In this document: positions 18,963 to 26,791 of the stretch, in pieces
Numbering within the stretch: position 1 is the first letter of the stretch
How the letters are laid out: each line of letters begins with the position of its first letter
Origin: Myxococcales bacterium
Lineage (GTDB): Bacteria > Myxococcota_A > Polyangia > Nannocystales > Nannocystaceae
Length of the DNA: 64,000 bases
Direction of reading: 5' to 3'
NCBI GenBank assembly: GCA_020633315.1
Contig: JACKDV010000002.1
Location: 620,001 to 684,000, forward strand
Translations under genes and position numbers: made by a program
Notes under the pieces: model-generated
What the model was told of the DNA's origin: nothing
Seen by the model: the letters and a program-made list of their open reading frames with translations, nothing else
Database searches by the model: none

Positions 18963-19949
18963 ATGATCTCACACCGGAAGGAGATGATAGGAGCGTTCTT
19001 TGTCGCCATGCTGATGGGCATGTTGTGTCTTCGTCTAGCATACGACGCGGTGCAACTGTGGAATGCTCAGAATGAGCTTCTCGACGGCCAGTGGGTGATG
19101 GTCGGCCCAGGAAACATGACATCCGAGTTCATGCTCCACGTGACGACTCAATCACGAAACTGGATCGGCTCATCATCGCTCTTGCTGGTTGCCTGTTTCA
19201 TCTTCATACGACGACTTCGCCCTCAGAACTCGAATGCAACCCGAATGGAAATGATCGCGCTGTGGATTATCGCACCGACGGTCCTCACGGACTTGCTGAC
19301 GCTTCGCGGCCAGCAGATGTCGGAGTCGTGGTTCACGATGGCAGGTGGCGCAACGATTGCACCACTCATTTTTTGGCTATGTTGGAAAACATGGTCTCGC
19401 CGAGAGCGAGACATAAATGGCGTCATCCCGCGTGCCGTAGCTACCATCGTCGTGGTCGGCACTCTCTTGATCGGGACGAATTGGCTACGAACAGGTGTCG
19501 AGATACGGGGAAAATGGGCCGACACATCGATGCCGGTCCCGTCTCCGAGACTCCTGACACCCACAACATCCGAGGATTGTACTCGGGAGACAATGCTCGC
19601 GACGTTGGAGCGCTGGGGACGGTCAGGAGACATAACGGGGTTTGACTGGGTCGTGGTTGCAGCGGATGGCCAGGTGTTCTCATCACCGGGCAGCATGGTC
19701 CCCCCCCTGAATGTCGACACTGATTGGTTTCCCACGACCGCTCGTTCTTGGTGGGAGGAGCATGAACTGGCATCGAGCACTGGCATTCTATTGCTCGTCG
19801 ACGAGCGAGTCCCAAGGTCGAGGGTGGAGCAGATTGAGCGAGTCCTTGCGGACGCGGGGACGAGTCACATTGCACGGGTGGGGGTGCGATGGCATCGGCA
19901 CGAATTCTGGGGACTGCCAGGTCTGGACATTGGAACCCTCTGCATTTGA
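18963..19949 (+). CDS. Four-helix membrane protein with extracytoplasmic C-terminal domain
   Basis: Unrecognised 328-residue protein. Hydrophobic helices appear at about residues 9-28, 62-84, 98-118/123-142 and 157-175, followed by a soluble domain of about 150 residues with two Cys. Its end (GILLLVDERVPRSRVEQIER...) faintly resembles ExbD/TolR periplasmic domains; that is a weak inference. The start has AGGA about ten bases upstream. It lies 137 bases after the Tc effector domain and shares its lower GC content, so the two may have arrived together. Possible roles are immunity or protection against the metallopeptidase-like effector, or an accessory function; nothing in the sequence proves either. 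Confidence 0.65.
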   Translation: MISHRKEMIGAFFVAMLMGMLCLRLAYDAVQLWNAQNELLDGQWVMVGPGNMTSEFMLHVTTQSRNWIGSSSLLLVACFIFIRRLRPQNSNATRMEMIALWIIAPTVLTDLLTLRGQQMSESWFTMAGGATIAPLIFWLCWKTWSRRERDINGVIPRAVATIVVVGTLLIGTNWLRTGVEIRGKWADTSMPVPSPRLLTPTTSEDCTRETMLATLERWGRSGDITGFDWVVVAADGQVFSSPGSMVPPLNVDTDWFPTTARSWWEEHELASSTGILLLVDERVPRSRVEQIERVLADAGTSHIARVGVRWHRHEFWGLPGLDIGTLCI

Positions 19950-19983
19950 GGTCTTCCGAGTTCCGAGCAGCGAACGGCCCGGG

Positions 19984-20007
19984 GCCCGGCGGCTCCCAGT
20001 GCCGGGC
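19984..20007 (+). terminator. Possible terminator after the membrane protein gene
   Basis: Inverted repeat GCCCGGC (19984-19990) and GCCGGGC (20001-20007) with a ten-base loop, 35 bases after the stop. No T run follows, so a transcription end here is only a suggestion. Confidence 0.3.
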
Positions 20008-20260
20008 CGGCTCGCCCACTACAGAGTACAAGAACGTGTCAAGGACCGCCAGCACTGATCACCCCCAGCTCGCCTAAGGTGATCAGGGGGTGGGCGACCT
20101 CCGAGATCGAGGTCGAGGTGGCCGAGGAAAATCGACCCTCCAGTCGGGTCGCCCGGGGAGATTGCTCCCCCCGGGCTCCCACAGATCCGGACGTGCGGAG
20201 TATCTGCCCGGTGAACCCCGGATTGCGAGGCGTGGCAGACCCGGCTGACGCTGGGCGTCC
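20008..20260. other. Gene-free stretch with two further dyads before the IS66 remnant
   Basis: No convincing coding sequence is seen. Two inverted repeats occur: GATCACC/GGTGATC (20057-20063 and 20078-20084), and GCCCGGGG/CCCCGGGC (20151-20158 and 20169-20176). They may belong to the end of the adjacent insertion sequence or terminate transcription from the left. No clean IS66 terminal inverted repeat could be identified by eye. Confidence 0.35.
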
Positions 20261-20620
20261 ATGGCCAGACGCTCATCGAAGTACAACCCGAGGTGGACGC
20301 CCGAGCACGCTGCGTCGTTGCTGGACGAGGTCGAGCGTAGCGGCCTGAGCGACCACGCCTTCGCGAAGCGGCGCGGCATCGACTCGAAGCGGCTGTGGTG
20401 GTGGCGCAAGCGGCTGGGCGAGACGAAGGCGAAGAAGACCGAGGTGGGCTTCGTGGAGCTGGCGGTGCGATCGCCAGCGACTCCGCTGACCACGGCTTCG
20501 CTGACTCAGGGTCGGGTCGAGATCCTGCTGGGCAACGGTCGCATCGTGGCGACGCCGGTCGACGTCGATCCCGACGTGCTCGCGCGGTTGCTCGATGCGG
20601 TGGAGGGGCGGCGGTGCTGA
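20261..20620 (+). CDS. IS66-family accessory protein TnpA-like
   Basis: A 119-residue protein with an N-terminal helix-turn-helix-type region (LLDEVERSGLSDHAFAKRRGI, then RLWWWRKRLGE), typical of the small IS66 protein encoded before tnpB. In the family it aids transposition and probably binds element ends. Its stop codon overlaps the GTG start of tnpB. It appears intact, but the element lacks tnpC, so it is probably without function. Confidence 0.75.
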   Translation: MARRSSKYNPRWTPEHAASLLDEVERSGLSDHAFAKRRGIDSKRLWWWRKRLGETKAKKTEVGFVELAVRSPATPLTTASLTQGRVEILLGNGRIVATPVDVDPDVLARLLDAVEGRRC

Positions 20621-20973
20621 GCCTGCCGCCGACGATGCGGGTGTTTGTCGCGACCGGAGCGACCGACATGAGGAAGTCGTTCCGGGGCTTGGTCGCGCTC
20701 ACGCTCGGCGTCGTGCGCCAGGACCCGATGTCAGGCCACTTGTACGTGTTCTTCAACGCTCGGAAGAACATAATGAAGGCGATCTACTGGGACCGAAACG
20801 GCTACTGCCTGGTGGCCAAGCGGCTCGAGCGAGGCAGCTTCGTGCTGCCACACGCCAAGGACGGCGTGGTCGAGCTCGAGGCGGTCGAGCTCGCGCTGCT
20901 GCTCGAAGGCATCGACCTGAGCACGGCGAGACGACGACCGAGGTGGACGCCGTCGTCGACTTGGGCGCCGTAG
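20614..20973 (+). CDS. tnpB: IS66-family accessory protein TnpB (Orf2)
   Basis: A 119-residue protein that starts at GTG, overlapping the tnpA stop by seven bases. The start was chosen because the resulting N-terminus (MLSLPPTMRVFVATGATDM) matches the conserved IS66 Orf2 beginning. The family core follows: DMRKSFRGL, GHLYVFFNARKN, KAIYWDRNGYCLVAKRLE and RGSFVLP. Its length is normal for the family. The usual end (GIDLS...) is reached, but the element is cut shortly after and no tnpC follows. Confidence 0.82.
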   Translation: MLSLPPTMRVFVATGATDMRKSFRGLVALTLGVVRQDPMSGHLYVFFNARKNIMKAIYWDRNGYCLVAKRLERGSFVLPHAKDGVVELEAVELALLLEGIDLSTARRRPRWTPSSTWAP

Positions 20974-21004
20974 CACGACTCGCAGATCGTGACGACAAAT
21001 CGCT

Positions 21005-21139
21005 GACGAAGAGGTCCCCCGAGCGAGCCGAGCGTCCGAAGGTTCCCTCGACGATGGCACACAGGCCGTCGTAGCTCCGCCGCAGATCCACGGGCTGCGT
21101 GGCCATGAACATCCGGGCTCCCGACGGCAGCGTCAGCAT
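21005..21139 (-). pseudogene. Truncated IS66 tnpB
   Basis: From ATG at 21139 the minus strand reads MLTLPSGARMFMATQPVDL, then RRSYDGLCAIVEGTFGR and SGDLFV, the first 45 codons of an IS66 Orf2. Homology then stops abruptly at about 21005. The plus-strand tnpB of the other copy ends at 20973, so a breakpoint lies in the 31 bases between. The start overlaps the minus-strand tnpA stop (ATGCTGA), as in the other copy. Confidence 0.7.
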
Positions 21140-21459
21140 GAGCTCACCACCTCGAGCACATCGCGGAGTCGCTCGACATCCACGGCACCAGTCACGCGAA
21201 CGGTCCAGCCCGAGCACCCAACGATCTCGATCACGCCAGCCTCGAGCGGCGCGCCCGGGCTCGCCTCCCGAACGCGCACCTCGGTGAAGCCGACCGCCAT
21301 GTCGGCCTTCTCCCCGAAGATCTGCGACCACCGGAACAAGCCGCTGTAGCTCAGACCGTGCTTCCTCGCGAACGCCGCGCGATCCAGCCCGCTCACACGC
21401 CACATGTCCACCCAGCTCTTCCACTCGTCTCTCGGTCTGTGCTTGTGCCTCTTGCCCAT
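21133..21459 (-). CDS. IS66-family accessory protein TnpA-like (second copy)
   Basis: A 108-residue protein with a helix-turn-helix-type N-terminus (WKSWVDMWRVSGLDRAAFAR, then SGLFRWSQIFGE), the usual small IS66 first gene. It differs clearly from the plus-strand copy, so the two come from different IS66 subgroups rather than one duplication. It heads the truncated minus-strand tnpB. Probably non-functional alone. Confidence 0.65.
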   Translation of the reverse strand: MGKRHKHRPRDEWKSWVDMWRVSGLDRAAFARKHGLSYSGLFRWSQIFGEKADMAVGFTEVRVREASPGAPLEAGVIEIVGCSGWTVRVTGAVDVERLRDVLEVVSSC

Positions 21460-21480
21460 GTCCTCGGCGCTACACCAGAC

Positions 21481-21722
21481 CGATCCCGCTGTGGGCTCCA
21501 GCCCGGGAGGTACTCGGCCACGGGTTTACGTTGTGCCAGCTGGTGCGGGCTCGCCCTGGCGAGTCGCTCACCACGTTCGCGGCCGAGCTACAGATGACGG
21601 TGCAGGCCTTGCAGCGACCGATGTCGGGGCTCAGGCAGCAGGGCCGGGTCCGAAGCGTGGGGCAGCGCAACCACACACGGTACTTCCCGACCGTGGGTCG
21701 CAAGACCGCGTCGGCCTCGTGA
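21481..21722 (+). pseudogene. Winged-helix DNA-binding domain fragment
   Basis: The frame reads LCQLVRARPGESLTTFAAEL, then QALQRPMSGLRQQGRVRSVG and RYFPTV. This pattern (three short helices then an RVRSxGQRxxTRYFP wing) is common in C-terminal DNA-binding domains of actinobacterial and myxobacterial proteins. Only the domain end is present, ending at TGA 21720-21722. Upstream codons show no start or family signal, and it is wedged between IS66 pieces. Most likely the stub of a gene broken by insertion. Confidence 0.4.
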
Positions 21723-21731
21723 GCATGGAGC

Positions 21732-21884
21732 TCATCGTGCGGTAGCGAGACCCAGCAGCGGCGGAAGCGTCGTGCCCCGAGCGTGCGCGGTGCAGCACTG
21801 CACGAGGAAGTCGAGCACGTCCTTGCCTTGCTTGCGGGCAGTGTGCACCACGGTCATCACTCGCTCGGCGAAGCGAAGGCCCCG
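21732..21884 (-). pseudogene. IS66 transposase (TnpC) C-terminal remnant
   Basis: The minus strand reads RGLRFAERVMTVVHTARKQG, then KDVLDFLVQCCTAHARG and a stop at 21732-21734. This is the characteristic end of IS66-type DDE transposases (FxERIxTxxxTxRxQGRxVxxFL). The catalytic part is absent. It lies upstream of the minus-strand tnpA, so it represents a further element copy. Confidence 0.6.
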
Positions 21885-22181
21885 CTCGCTGGCTCCTGCC
21901 CCAGGCTCGCGCAGAGCTCGTCCCGGCCATCGCCGACGGGCTCGAGTCCGACCCGCTCCCGCCCCCCATCACCCGGCGAGCCGAAGCCTCGGCCGCGTAG
22001 CACGGCCCTCGGCTCACGAATTCTCCCGAGGAACCGGATCCTTTGGGTCATACGCCTACGGTCGGATTGTCTCTGCTCGGCGTGGCTCGTCTCCCACTCA
22101 TGCCCGCCGCCTGCAGCCCGTGAGGGTAGCCAAGGGATCGCGAGCACCACCGCTCGTGGTGCCGAGTGCACCGTCCACCCC

Positions 22182-23849
22182 TCAGCGTCGATCCCCGTGG
22201 ATCGAGCCCGCCTGCCGTCCCAGCTCCGCCAGCGCCTCGGCGTCCCGCTGGTGTCGCCTCGCCAGGACCCGCTCGGGCCAGCGCCCCACGCCGTGCGAGC
22301 GTGCCACCAGCTCGCGCGCCACCACGTCCACTCGGCGGCACGACAGCATGGGCAGCGCCCACCCGAGCCCCTCGCGGCCGACCGGCTTGCCCAGGATGTA
22401 CCGCTGCCCCGCCACGAACCCGCCGCGCAGCCGACCCCAGCGCTCGCGGATCGCCTCGGCGTTCGGCAGCGGCAGCTCGTCCTCGGGAGCCTCCCGCAGG
22501 TCGGCATCGAGCTCGTCCTCGTCCTCCTCGGGCCCGTCACCCTCGATCCCACGCGAGAGCAGGTCGGTGCCTCCGTCCTGCTCCCACAGCGTGTCGTCCT
22601 CGGGGTCGAGCCCCACGATCGCGGCCACCGCCTCGCCCGCGAGCCTGCGCGTGGTCTGGTCGTCGTCGTCGAGCCAGCGCAGGCACGCCTCCACCGCGGG
22701 CACACGCCCCGAGAACCCGAGCGCCCAGAGCACGTCGTGCCGCAGGGCCTCGTCATCGAGCAAGGGCACCAGGGCCTGGGCGTGCCGATCGTCGCCGAGA
22801 CAGGCGATCCACACCCGCACCGGGCCCGCGTTGGGGGCCCCGTAGGCCCGCCCGATCAGCTCCCACGCCGCTCGCGAGCCCCAGAGGATGGCGGTGTCCA
22901 GCGCGGCGAGACGAACCGCGGGTGAGCGGTGCAAAAGGTGGGTCTCCACCGCCGCGAGCAGTCGCGTGCGCTCGCCGAACGCCGCGGCCCGCAACGCGGC
23001 CTGGACCACGGCAGGCTCGTCGTGCAGCAGCCCCCGCTCGAGCGCAGGGCCGGGATGCAGGCCCCGATCGGCGCAGACACCCAGCAGCAACGCGAGCGAT
23101 GGCCCGTCGGCCTTAGCCGCGCGCGCCCGGAGCTGGTCGTCGAGCTGCGGGTGACTCGCCAGCGCCAGCGCCAGCGCGAGACCTTCGATGCGAGGATCGG
23201 GCTCGGGCTCGGCCTCGATCGCAGCCCCGCCGTCGGCCTCGACCTCGACCTCCGGCTCCGCGAGCTCCTCGGCATCCGCGGAGGCCTCCTCCGCCAGCAC
23301 CAATCGCAGGCCTTGCAGCCGCGCACGCTCGTCGTCGTCGTCGACCATCGCGAGCTGCTGCTCGATGTCCTCCAGATCGGCCTCACGTCGCTGTGCTCGC
23401 TGCTCGGGCGTGGACGCGACCCACTCGGGCGGCAGTCCGTCGTCGACGTCCTCGATGGGCTCCGGCGGCTCCGGGGGCGCGAGGACCTCGAGCCGCGCGC
23501 CGCTCCCTCCCCGCTCCACCTCGCGCGCCTGGTCGGCTCCCAGCGCGTCGAGCACCTCCAGCACCCGGAGGTCACCGCCGTCGAGCAGGGCCAGGGCCGC
23601 CGCGGCCACCCGCTCGGGCGGCTCGGCACCGTCCTCGAGCACCGGCCACGCGACGCGCTCGAGCGCCAGCGGGCCGCTGCTCTGCAAGCCATCCACGTGC
23701 GCCTCCAGGCGCGCCTCGGGCCCCGCCACGATCTCCGCCAGGGTGTAGCTCGCGGAGCGTCGCGCGCTCTGCCACTGCTCTACCAGGAACTCCGCCTCGT
23801 CGAGGTGCTCCTCGACCACGTCCCAGAGGATCTGCTCCTCGCCCAGCAT
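22182..23849 (-). CDS. TIGR02270-like HEAT-repeat protein (type VI secretion-linked)
   Basis: A 555-residue protein; the start at 23849 (MLGEEQILWDVVEEHLDEAE) was chosen because upstream codons are low-quality and overlap the preceding gene. It begins with the motif of TIGR02270 proteins (an E-H-x-x-E-A-x-F-L-x-x-Q-W core), followed by HEAT-like alpha repeats about 30 residues apart (RTRLLAAVETHLLHRSPAVR; LDDEALRHDVLWALGFSG). The C-terminus has GQRYILGKPVGREGLGWAL. An acidic, proline-rich insert (about residues 115-215) lies between the first block and the repeats. Family members are scattered in type VI secretion loci, where their role is unknown. It is downstream of, and co-directional with, the DUF6484-like gene (11 bases apart), so the two form an operon. 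Confidence 0.8.
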   Translation of the reverse strand: MLGEEQILWDVVEEHLDEAEFLVEQWQSARRSASYTLAEIVAGPEARLEAHVDGLQSSGPLALERVAWPVLEDGAEPPERVAAAALALLDGGDLRVLEVLDALGADQAREVERGGSGARLEVLAPPEPPEPIEDVDDGLPPEWVASTPEQRAQRREADLEDIEQQLAMVDDDDERARLQGLRLVLAEEASADAEELAEPEVEVEADGGAAIEAEPEPDPRIEGLALALALASHPQLDDQLRARAAKADGPSLALLLGVCADRGLHPGPALERGLLHDEPAVVQAALRAAAFGERTRLLAAVETHLLHRSPAVRLAALDTAILWGSRAAWELIGRAYGAPNAGPVRVWIACLGDDRHAQALVPLLDDEALRHDVLWALGFSGRVPAVEACLRWLDDDDQTTRRLAGEAVAAIVGLDPEDDTLWEQDGGTDLLSRGIEGDGPEEDEDELDADLREAPEDELPLPNAEAIRERWGRLRGGFVAGQRYILGKPVGREGLGWALPMLSCRRVDVVARELVARSHGVGRWPERVLARRHQRDAEALAELGRQAGSIHGDRR

Positions 23850-23860
23850 CGTCCGTCGAC

Positions 23861-24355
23861 TCAGTTGATGAGGACCGAGCCGCCCTTGATGCGGTTGACG
23901 CCCTTGGAGCGCGTCTCCACGTAGGTACCGCGGATGATCACGCGACCGTTGCGGCGGAGCACCAGGCTGGCCGCGCCGCAGCGCAGCACCAGCTCGTCGG
24001 CGGCTTCCACCTCCACGCGGCGACCATCGGCCTCCACCTCGACCGGTACGGGAGACGTGACCGGGACCTCGTCGCGCAGCAGGCCCACCACGATCGGCCG
24101 TCCCGGGTCGCCCTCTTCGAACAGCAGCAGCACCGCGCACTGCTCCTCGACCGCGCGCCGCAGCTCGTCGGGTGCGAGCACCACGGTCGTACGAGCACGC
24201 AAGGGGCCGAATGGGTTGCCGGCGTAGTCGACGAGCAGGCGCCCCTGCTCGTTGTGGCCCACCAGTCGGCCCGTACGCGGAGTGGTGATGGGTCCGAGCT
24301 CCAGCGGGAGCTCGACGACCTCGACGGGATCCTCGGGCTTGGTTTCGTGGCTCAT
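23861..24355 (-). CDS. DUF6484-like protein, type VI secretion-linked
   Basis: A 164-residue protein starting at MSHETKPEDP; the longer frame upstream is rejected because its extra residues are atypical and AGGACA precedes this ATG. It opens with a short beta domain (TGRLVGHNEQGRLLVDYAG, then NPFGPLRARTTV) and ends in repeats of a beta-helix type (LVLRCGAASLVLRRNGRVI, then IRGTYVETRSKGVNRIKGG). The closing IRGTYV...SxGVNRIKGGSVxIN is typical of DUF6484 proteins next to VgrG/PAAR-type genes. No VgrG, Hcp or sheath gene is in the window, so this operon is an orphan pair or a distant satellite of a secretion system. Confidence 0.78.
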   Translation of the reverse strand: MSHETKPEDPVEVVELPLELGPITTPRTGRLVGHNEQGRLLVDYAGNPFGPLRARTTVVLAPDELRRAVEEQCAVLLLFEEGDPGRPIVVGLLRDEVPVTSPVPVEVEADGRRVEVEAADELVLRCGAASLVLRRNGRVIIRGTYVETRSKGVNRIKGGSVLIN

Positions 24356-24595
24356 CGTGTCCTGGGGGAAGGAGCCTCCATGATAGCGGGGACATCGACC
24401 GACGCACGAGCGCAGCTTCGCCATCGCGGGCTCGCTCTCGCCTGGCCCGAACGGTCCAGCTCGATCGACTCGACGCTCCTACCCTCTCACCGAGTCCTGG
24501 CGGGCACGCAGACCAGAGCGAAGGGCAGCGTCGACGAGCCCCGTCACGATCGGGTCACGGGCAACACCGACCACCGTGACGAGAGCACGCGACGC

Positions 24596-25681
24596 CTACG
24601 GGAGCTGCGGAGCGCCGTACATGTAGCGCCAGGCCGGATCGAAGACGTAGCCGTCGCCGTCCATCGGCGAGTCGGGGCTGACGCAGACCGAGCAGTGCGG
24701 ATAGCCGTTGGGCGTGGTGGCGACCAGCCGATGCGAGCCCCCGTAGGGCGGCGGCCCGTCCTCGATGACCGTGGGCACGCCCGGCAGGCCCATCGCCTCC
24801 CAGGTGTCGAGGTGGCCCTGGTGCTGGTCGTCGTCGACGTGCGACAGGCCGTAGAAGGCGTCGATGGGAGTGGCGGGATCGGGCGGCACGTTCCACCAGG
24901 CGCCCGAGTGCATCACGGCGCGATGGGTGAGGCGCCGCGAGGCATAGAGACCCGTGCTGGAGGCCCCGTGGGAGATGCCGGCGATGATCAGGTCCTCGCC
25001 CCGCAGCGTGTCGTCGTCGTCGATGTAGTAGCCCCAGTCGCCGCCGGGGTGGATCTGCTCGAGGTGGCGCAGGATGGTGACCACCCGCCCCTCGGCGCTG
25101 TCGGCCCGGCTGATGTCGATGAGGGTCGAGACGTCCTCGCCCACCAGCGCCTCCCAGCGAGCATCCTCGCTGCAGCTCCCGCCCATGCCGCCGCAGTCCC
25201 AGTCGTTGGCGTAGTCGGGAATGATCACGTGGAAGCCGTGGCCGGCGAGCTGGATCGAGTGGTTGCGCCAGTTGCCCGGGGTGTTGGTGAAGCCGGGGAG
25301 GAACATCACCAGCTTGCCGAGCGGCTCGGCGCGGGTGTCGAGATGGGCGAACTGCAGCTCGAGGTTGCTCACCACGCTGGGATCGAGCTCGACCGGATCG
25401 AGCACGAACTCGTAGAGCTGCGGATCACTGACGTCCACGTTCGGCCCGTCGTCGCCCCCACCGGTCGAGTCGCCGGTGGAGTCGACCCCGGTGGCATCAC
25501 CGGTGGAGACGCCACCGCTCGAGCCGTCCGGGGACATCCCGGTGTCGTCGGGTCCCACGGTGGAGGTGGGCGCGGGCGAGGTGCCCGTGCCCGTGTCGCC
25601 CGTGGAGGCGTCGGTGGCCGCCGCTCCGTCGTCACCACACCCCAACAGCACCAGCAGCCCCAGGCCCACGCTTCGCCTCAT
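24596..25681 (-). CDS. Lipoprotein with alpha/beta-hydrolase fold
   Basis: A 361-residue secreted lipoprotein. The start at 25681 gives a signal peptide with lipobox (MRRSVGLGLLVLLGC), followed by about 80 residues of Ser/Thr/Gly/Asp linker typical of Nannocystaceae lipoproteins. The catalytic domain holds LVMFLPGFTNTPGNW (oxyanion region), the nucleophile elbow GISHGAS (Ser in GxSxG) and HSGAWW. It resembles BPSS1187-type secreted hydrolases. Substrate unknown. It is preceded by a pseudogene and faces no obvious partner. The gap 24356-24595 shows nothing. Confidence 0.78.
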   Translation of the reverse strand: MRRSVGLGLLVLLGCGDDGAAATDASTGDTGTGTSPAPTSTVGPDDTGMSPDGSSGGVSTGDATGVDSTGDSTGGGDDGPNVDVSDPQLYEFVLDPVELDPSVVSNLELQFAHLDTRAEPLGKLVMFLPGFTNTPGNWRNHSIQLAGHGFHVIIPDYANDWDCGGMGGSCSEDARWEALVGEDVSTLIDISRADSAEGRVVTILRHLEQIHPGGDWGYYIDDDDTLRGEDLIIAGISHGASSTGLYASRRLTHRAVMHSGAWWNVPPDPATPIDAFYGLSHVDDDQHQGHLDTWEAMGLPGVPTVIEDGPPPYGGSHRLVATTPNGYPHCSVCVSPDSPMDGDGYVFDPAWRYMYGAPQLP

Positions 25682-25734
25682 GCCCGGGAGCATAGGCCAG
25701 CCCTCCCGCGCCCACCACCGCCGCGGCTCGCCAT

Positions 25735-26126
25735 CGTCGTCGATCACCGAAGCGCCAGCCGAGCACCACCGACCCCGACAGCCGCGCGGCGATGCGATCG
25801 GTGGGCAGGTAGGCGACCGCCGTCTCCACCTCGAAGCTCAGGAGGGTGCCGTTGGGGAAGTCGATGCTCAGGCCGGCGCCCAAGAGTGCCACCGGTCCCG
25901 ACCTTGCCGAGCACGCCGGCGCTGGTGCGCACCAGGTCGTCCACCTCGGGATCGTCGGCTCCGATCACGCCCCGCACCGTCCGCAGCACCGCCGGCCCCA
26001 CGTGCTCGAGCAGGCGCCGCGCCGCGCCGCGTCGTCGTCGTCGCCGAGCACCCGGTCGATCAACCGGGCCTCGTCGAGGGGCTGCGCCCGGCGTCGTCGC
26101 CAGGCCGAGGGAAGGGGGCTCGCCAT
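25735..26126 (-). pseudogene. Chimeric pseudogene: sigma-factor start fused to a beta-barrel-like end
   Basis: From ATG 26126 the frame reads RLIDRVLGDDDDAARR; a frameshift near 26015 then leads into LLEHVGPAVLRTVRGVIGAD and DPEVDDLV, a typical ECF sigma N-terminus (region 2). At about 25905 the similarity stops, and GAGLSIDFPNGTLLSFEVET, AVAYLPTDRIAARLSG and VVLGWRF follow. This alternating pattern ending in Trp-Arg-Phe fits the last strands of an outer-membrane barrel. Two unrelated gene ends have been joined by deletion. The C-terminal frame overlaps the lipoprotein start. Confidence 0.5.
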
Positions 26127-26258
26127 CTCGCTCGCCCCGATGGTCGCGATCGAGGGCCCAACGCGATCAATGAATGACCGAGAGCATCCTCACGAGGTGA
26201 CCGAATTCCTGACCGAGGCGGTCGAGCGTGGCATGGTCGGCGGGACGAGCCCCGAGCC

Positions 26259-26762
26259 GTGTCCGAGCCCACCTTCGAATCGGTGTGGACCTTCGCCGTG
26301 CGTGCCTACGCCCGCGACGGCGTGGCTCCGCTGTGCCTGCGGCTCCAGGACGAGCACGGTCTCGACGTGGACGTGCTGCTCGGGGCGCTGTGGCTGGCCG
26401 AGCGCGGGGCCAGCTGGGAGCCCGAGCTGCTCGCCTGCGTGCTCGAGGCGGCGGCGCCCGTGCACGCTCGCGTCGAGGAGCTCCGCGCGCTGCGGCGGGC
26501 GGCGGGCGGCGACCGTCGGCACGAGCCGGCGTGGCAGCGCACCTACGAGCACCTAAGAGAGGCCGAGCTCGCGGCCGAGCGCGTGGAGCTCGGCCGGATC
26601 GAGGCGATGCTCCGCGATGCTCCGGCCGCGCCCGCGCCCGCGCCCGCGAGCAGCCTCGCCCTCGCCTCGCTGCGCTCCTACGCCGCGCGCTGCCACGCGA
26701 GCGAGTGCGATGCGCTGCTCGAGCAGCTCGTGGCCCTCGCCCTGCCCGACTCCGAGAGCTGA
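26259..26762 (+). CDS. TIGR02444-like conserved protein (DUF2390)
   Basis: A 167-residue protein starting at GTG 26259. The N-terminal half matches the family signature: FWxFxxxxYxRxGVxxxCLxLQDxHGLDVxxLLxxxW is seen here as WTFAVRAYARDGVAPLCLRL, then QDEHGLDVDVLLGALWLAE. The family is a small helical protein of unknown role, widespread in Proteobacteria. The tail is Ala-rich with an APAPAPA spacer. The zinc-ribbon gene follows 29 bases later in the same direction. Confidence 0.78.
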   Translation: MSEPTFESVWTFAVRAYARDGVAPLCLRLQDEHGLDVDVLLGALWLAERGASWEPELLACVLEAAAPVHARVEELRALRRAAGGDRRHEPAWQRTYEHLREAELAAERVELGRIEAMLRDAPAAPAPAPASSLALASLRSYAARCHASECDALLEQLVALALPDSES

Positions 26763-26791
26763 TCCCCACCCGCTGCGGTATCGTCCCTGCC

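Larger units (their letters stand above)
20261..21884. mobile_element. Cluster of IS66-family remnants (three partial copies)
   Basis: Three pieces are recognisable. A plus-strand tnpA-tnpB pair (20261-20973) lacks the large tnpC transposase. A minus-strand tnpA with truncated tnpB (21459 down to about 21005) points at it tail to tail. A minus-strand tnpC C-terminus (21884 down to 21732) lies upstream of that tnpA, so it must come from another copy. Both tnpA/tnpB pairs use the same seven-base start-stop overlap (GTGCTGA and ATGCTGA). No piece is a complete element, so the cluster is probably immobile. The 300 bases to the right (21885-22181) show no gene. Confidence 0.75.
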
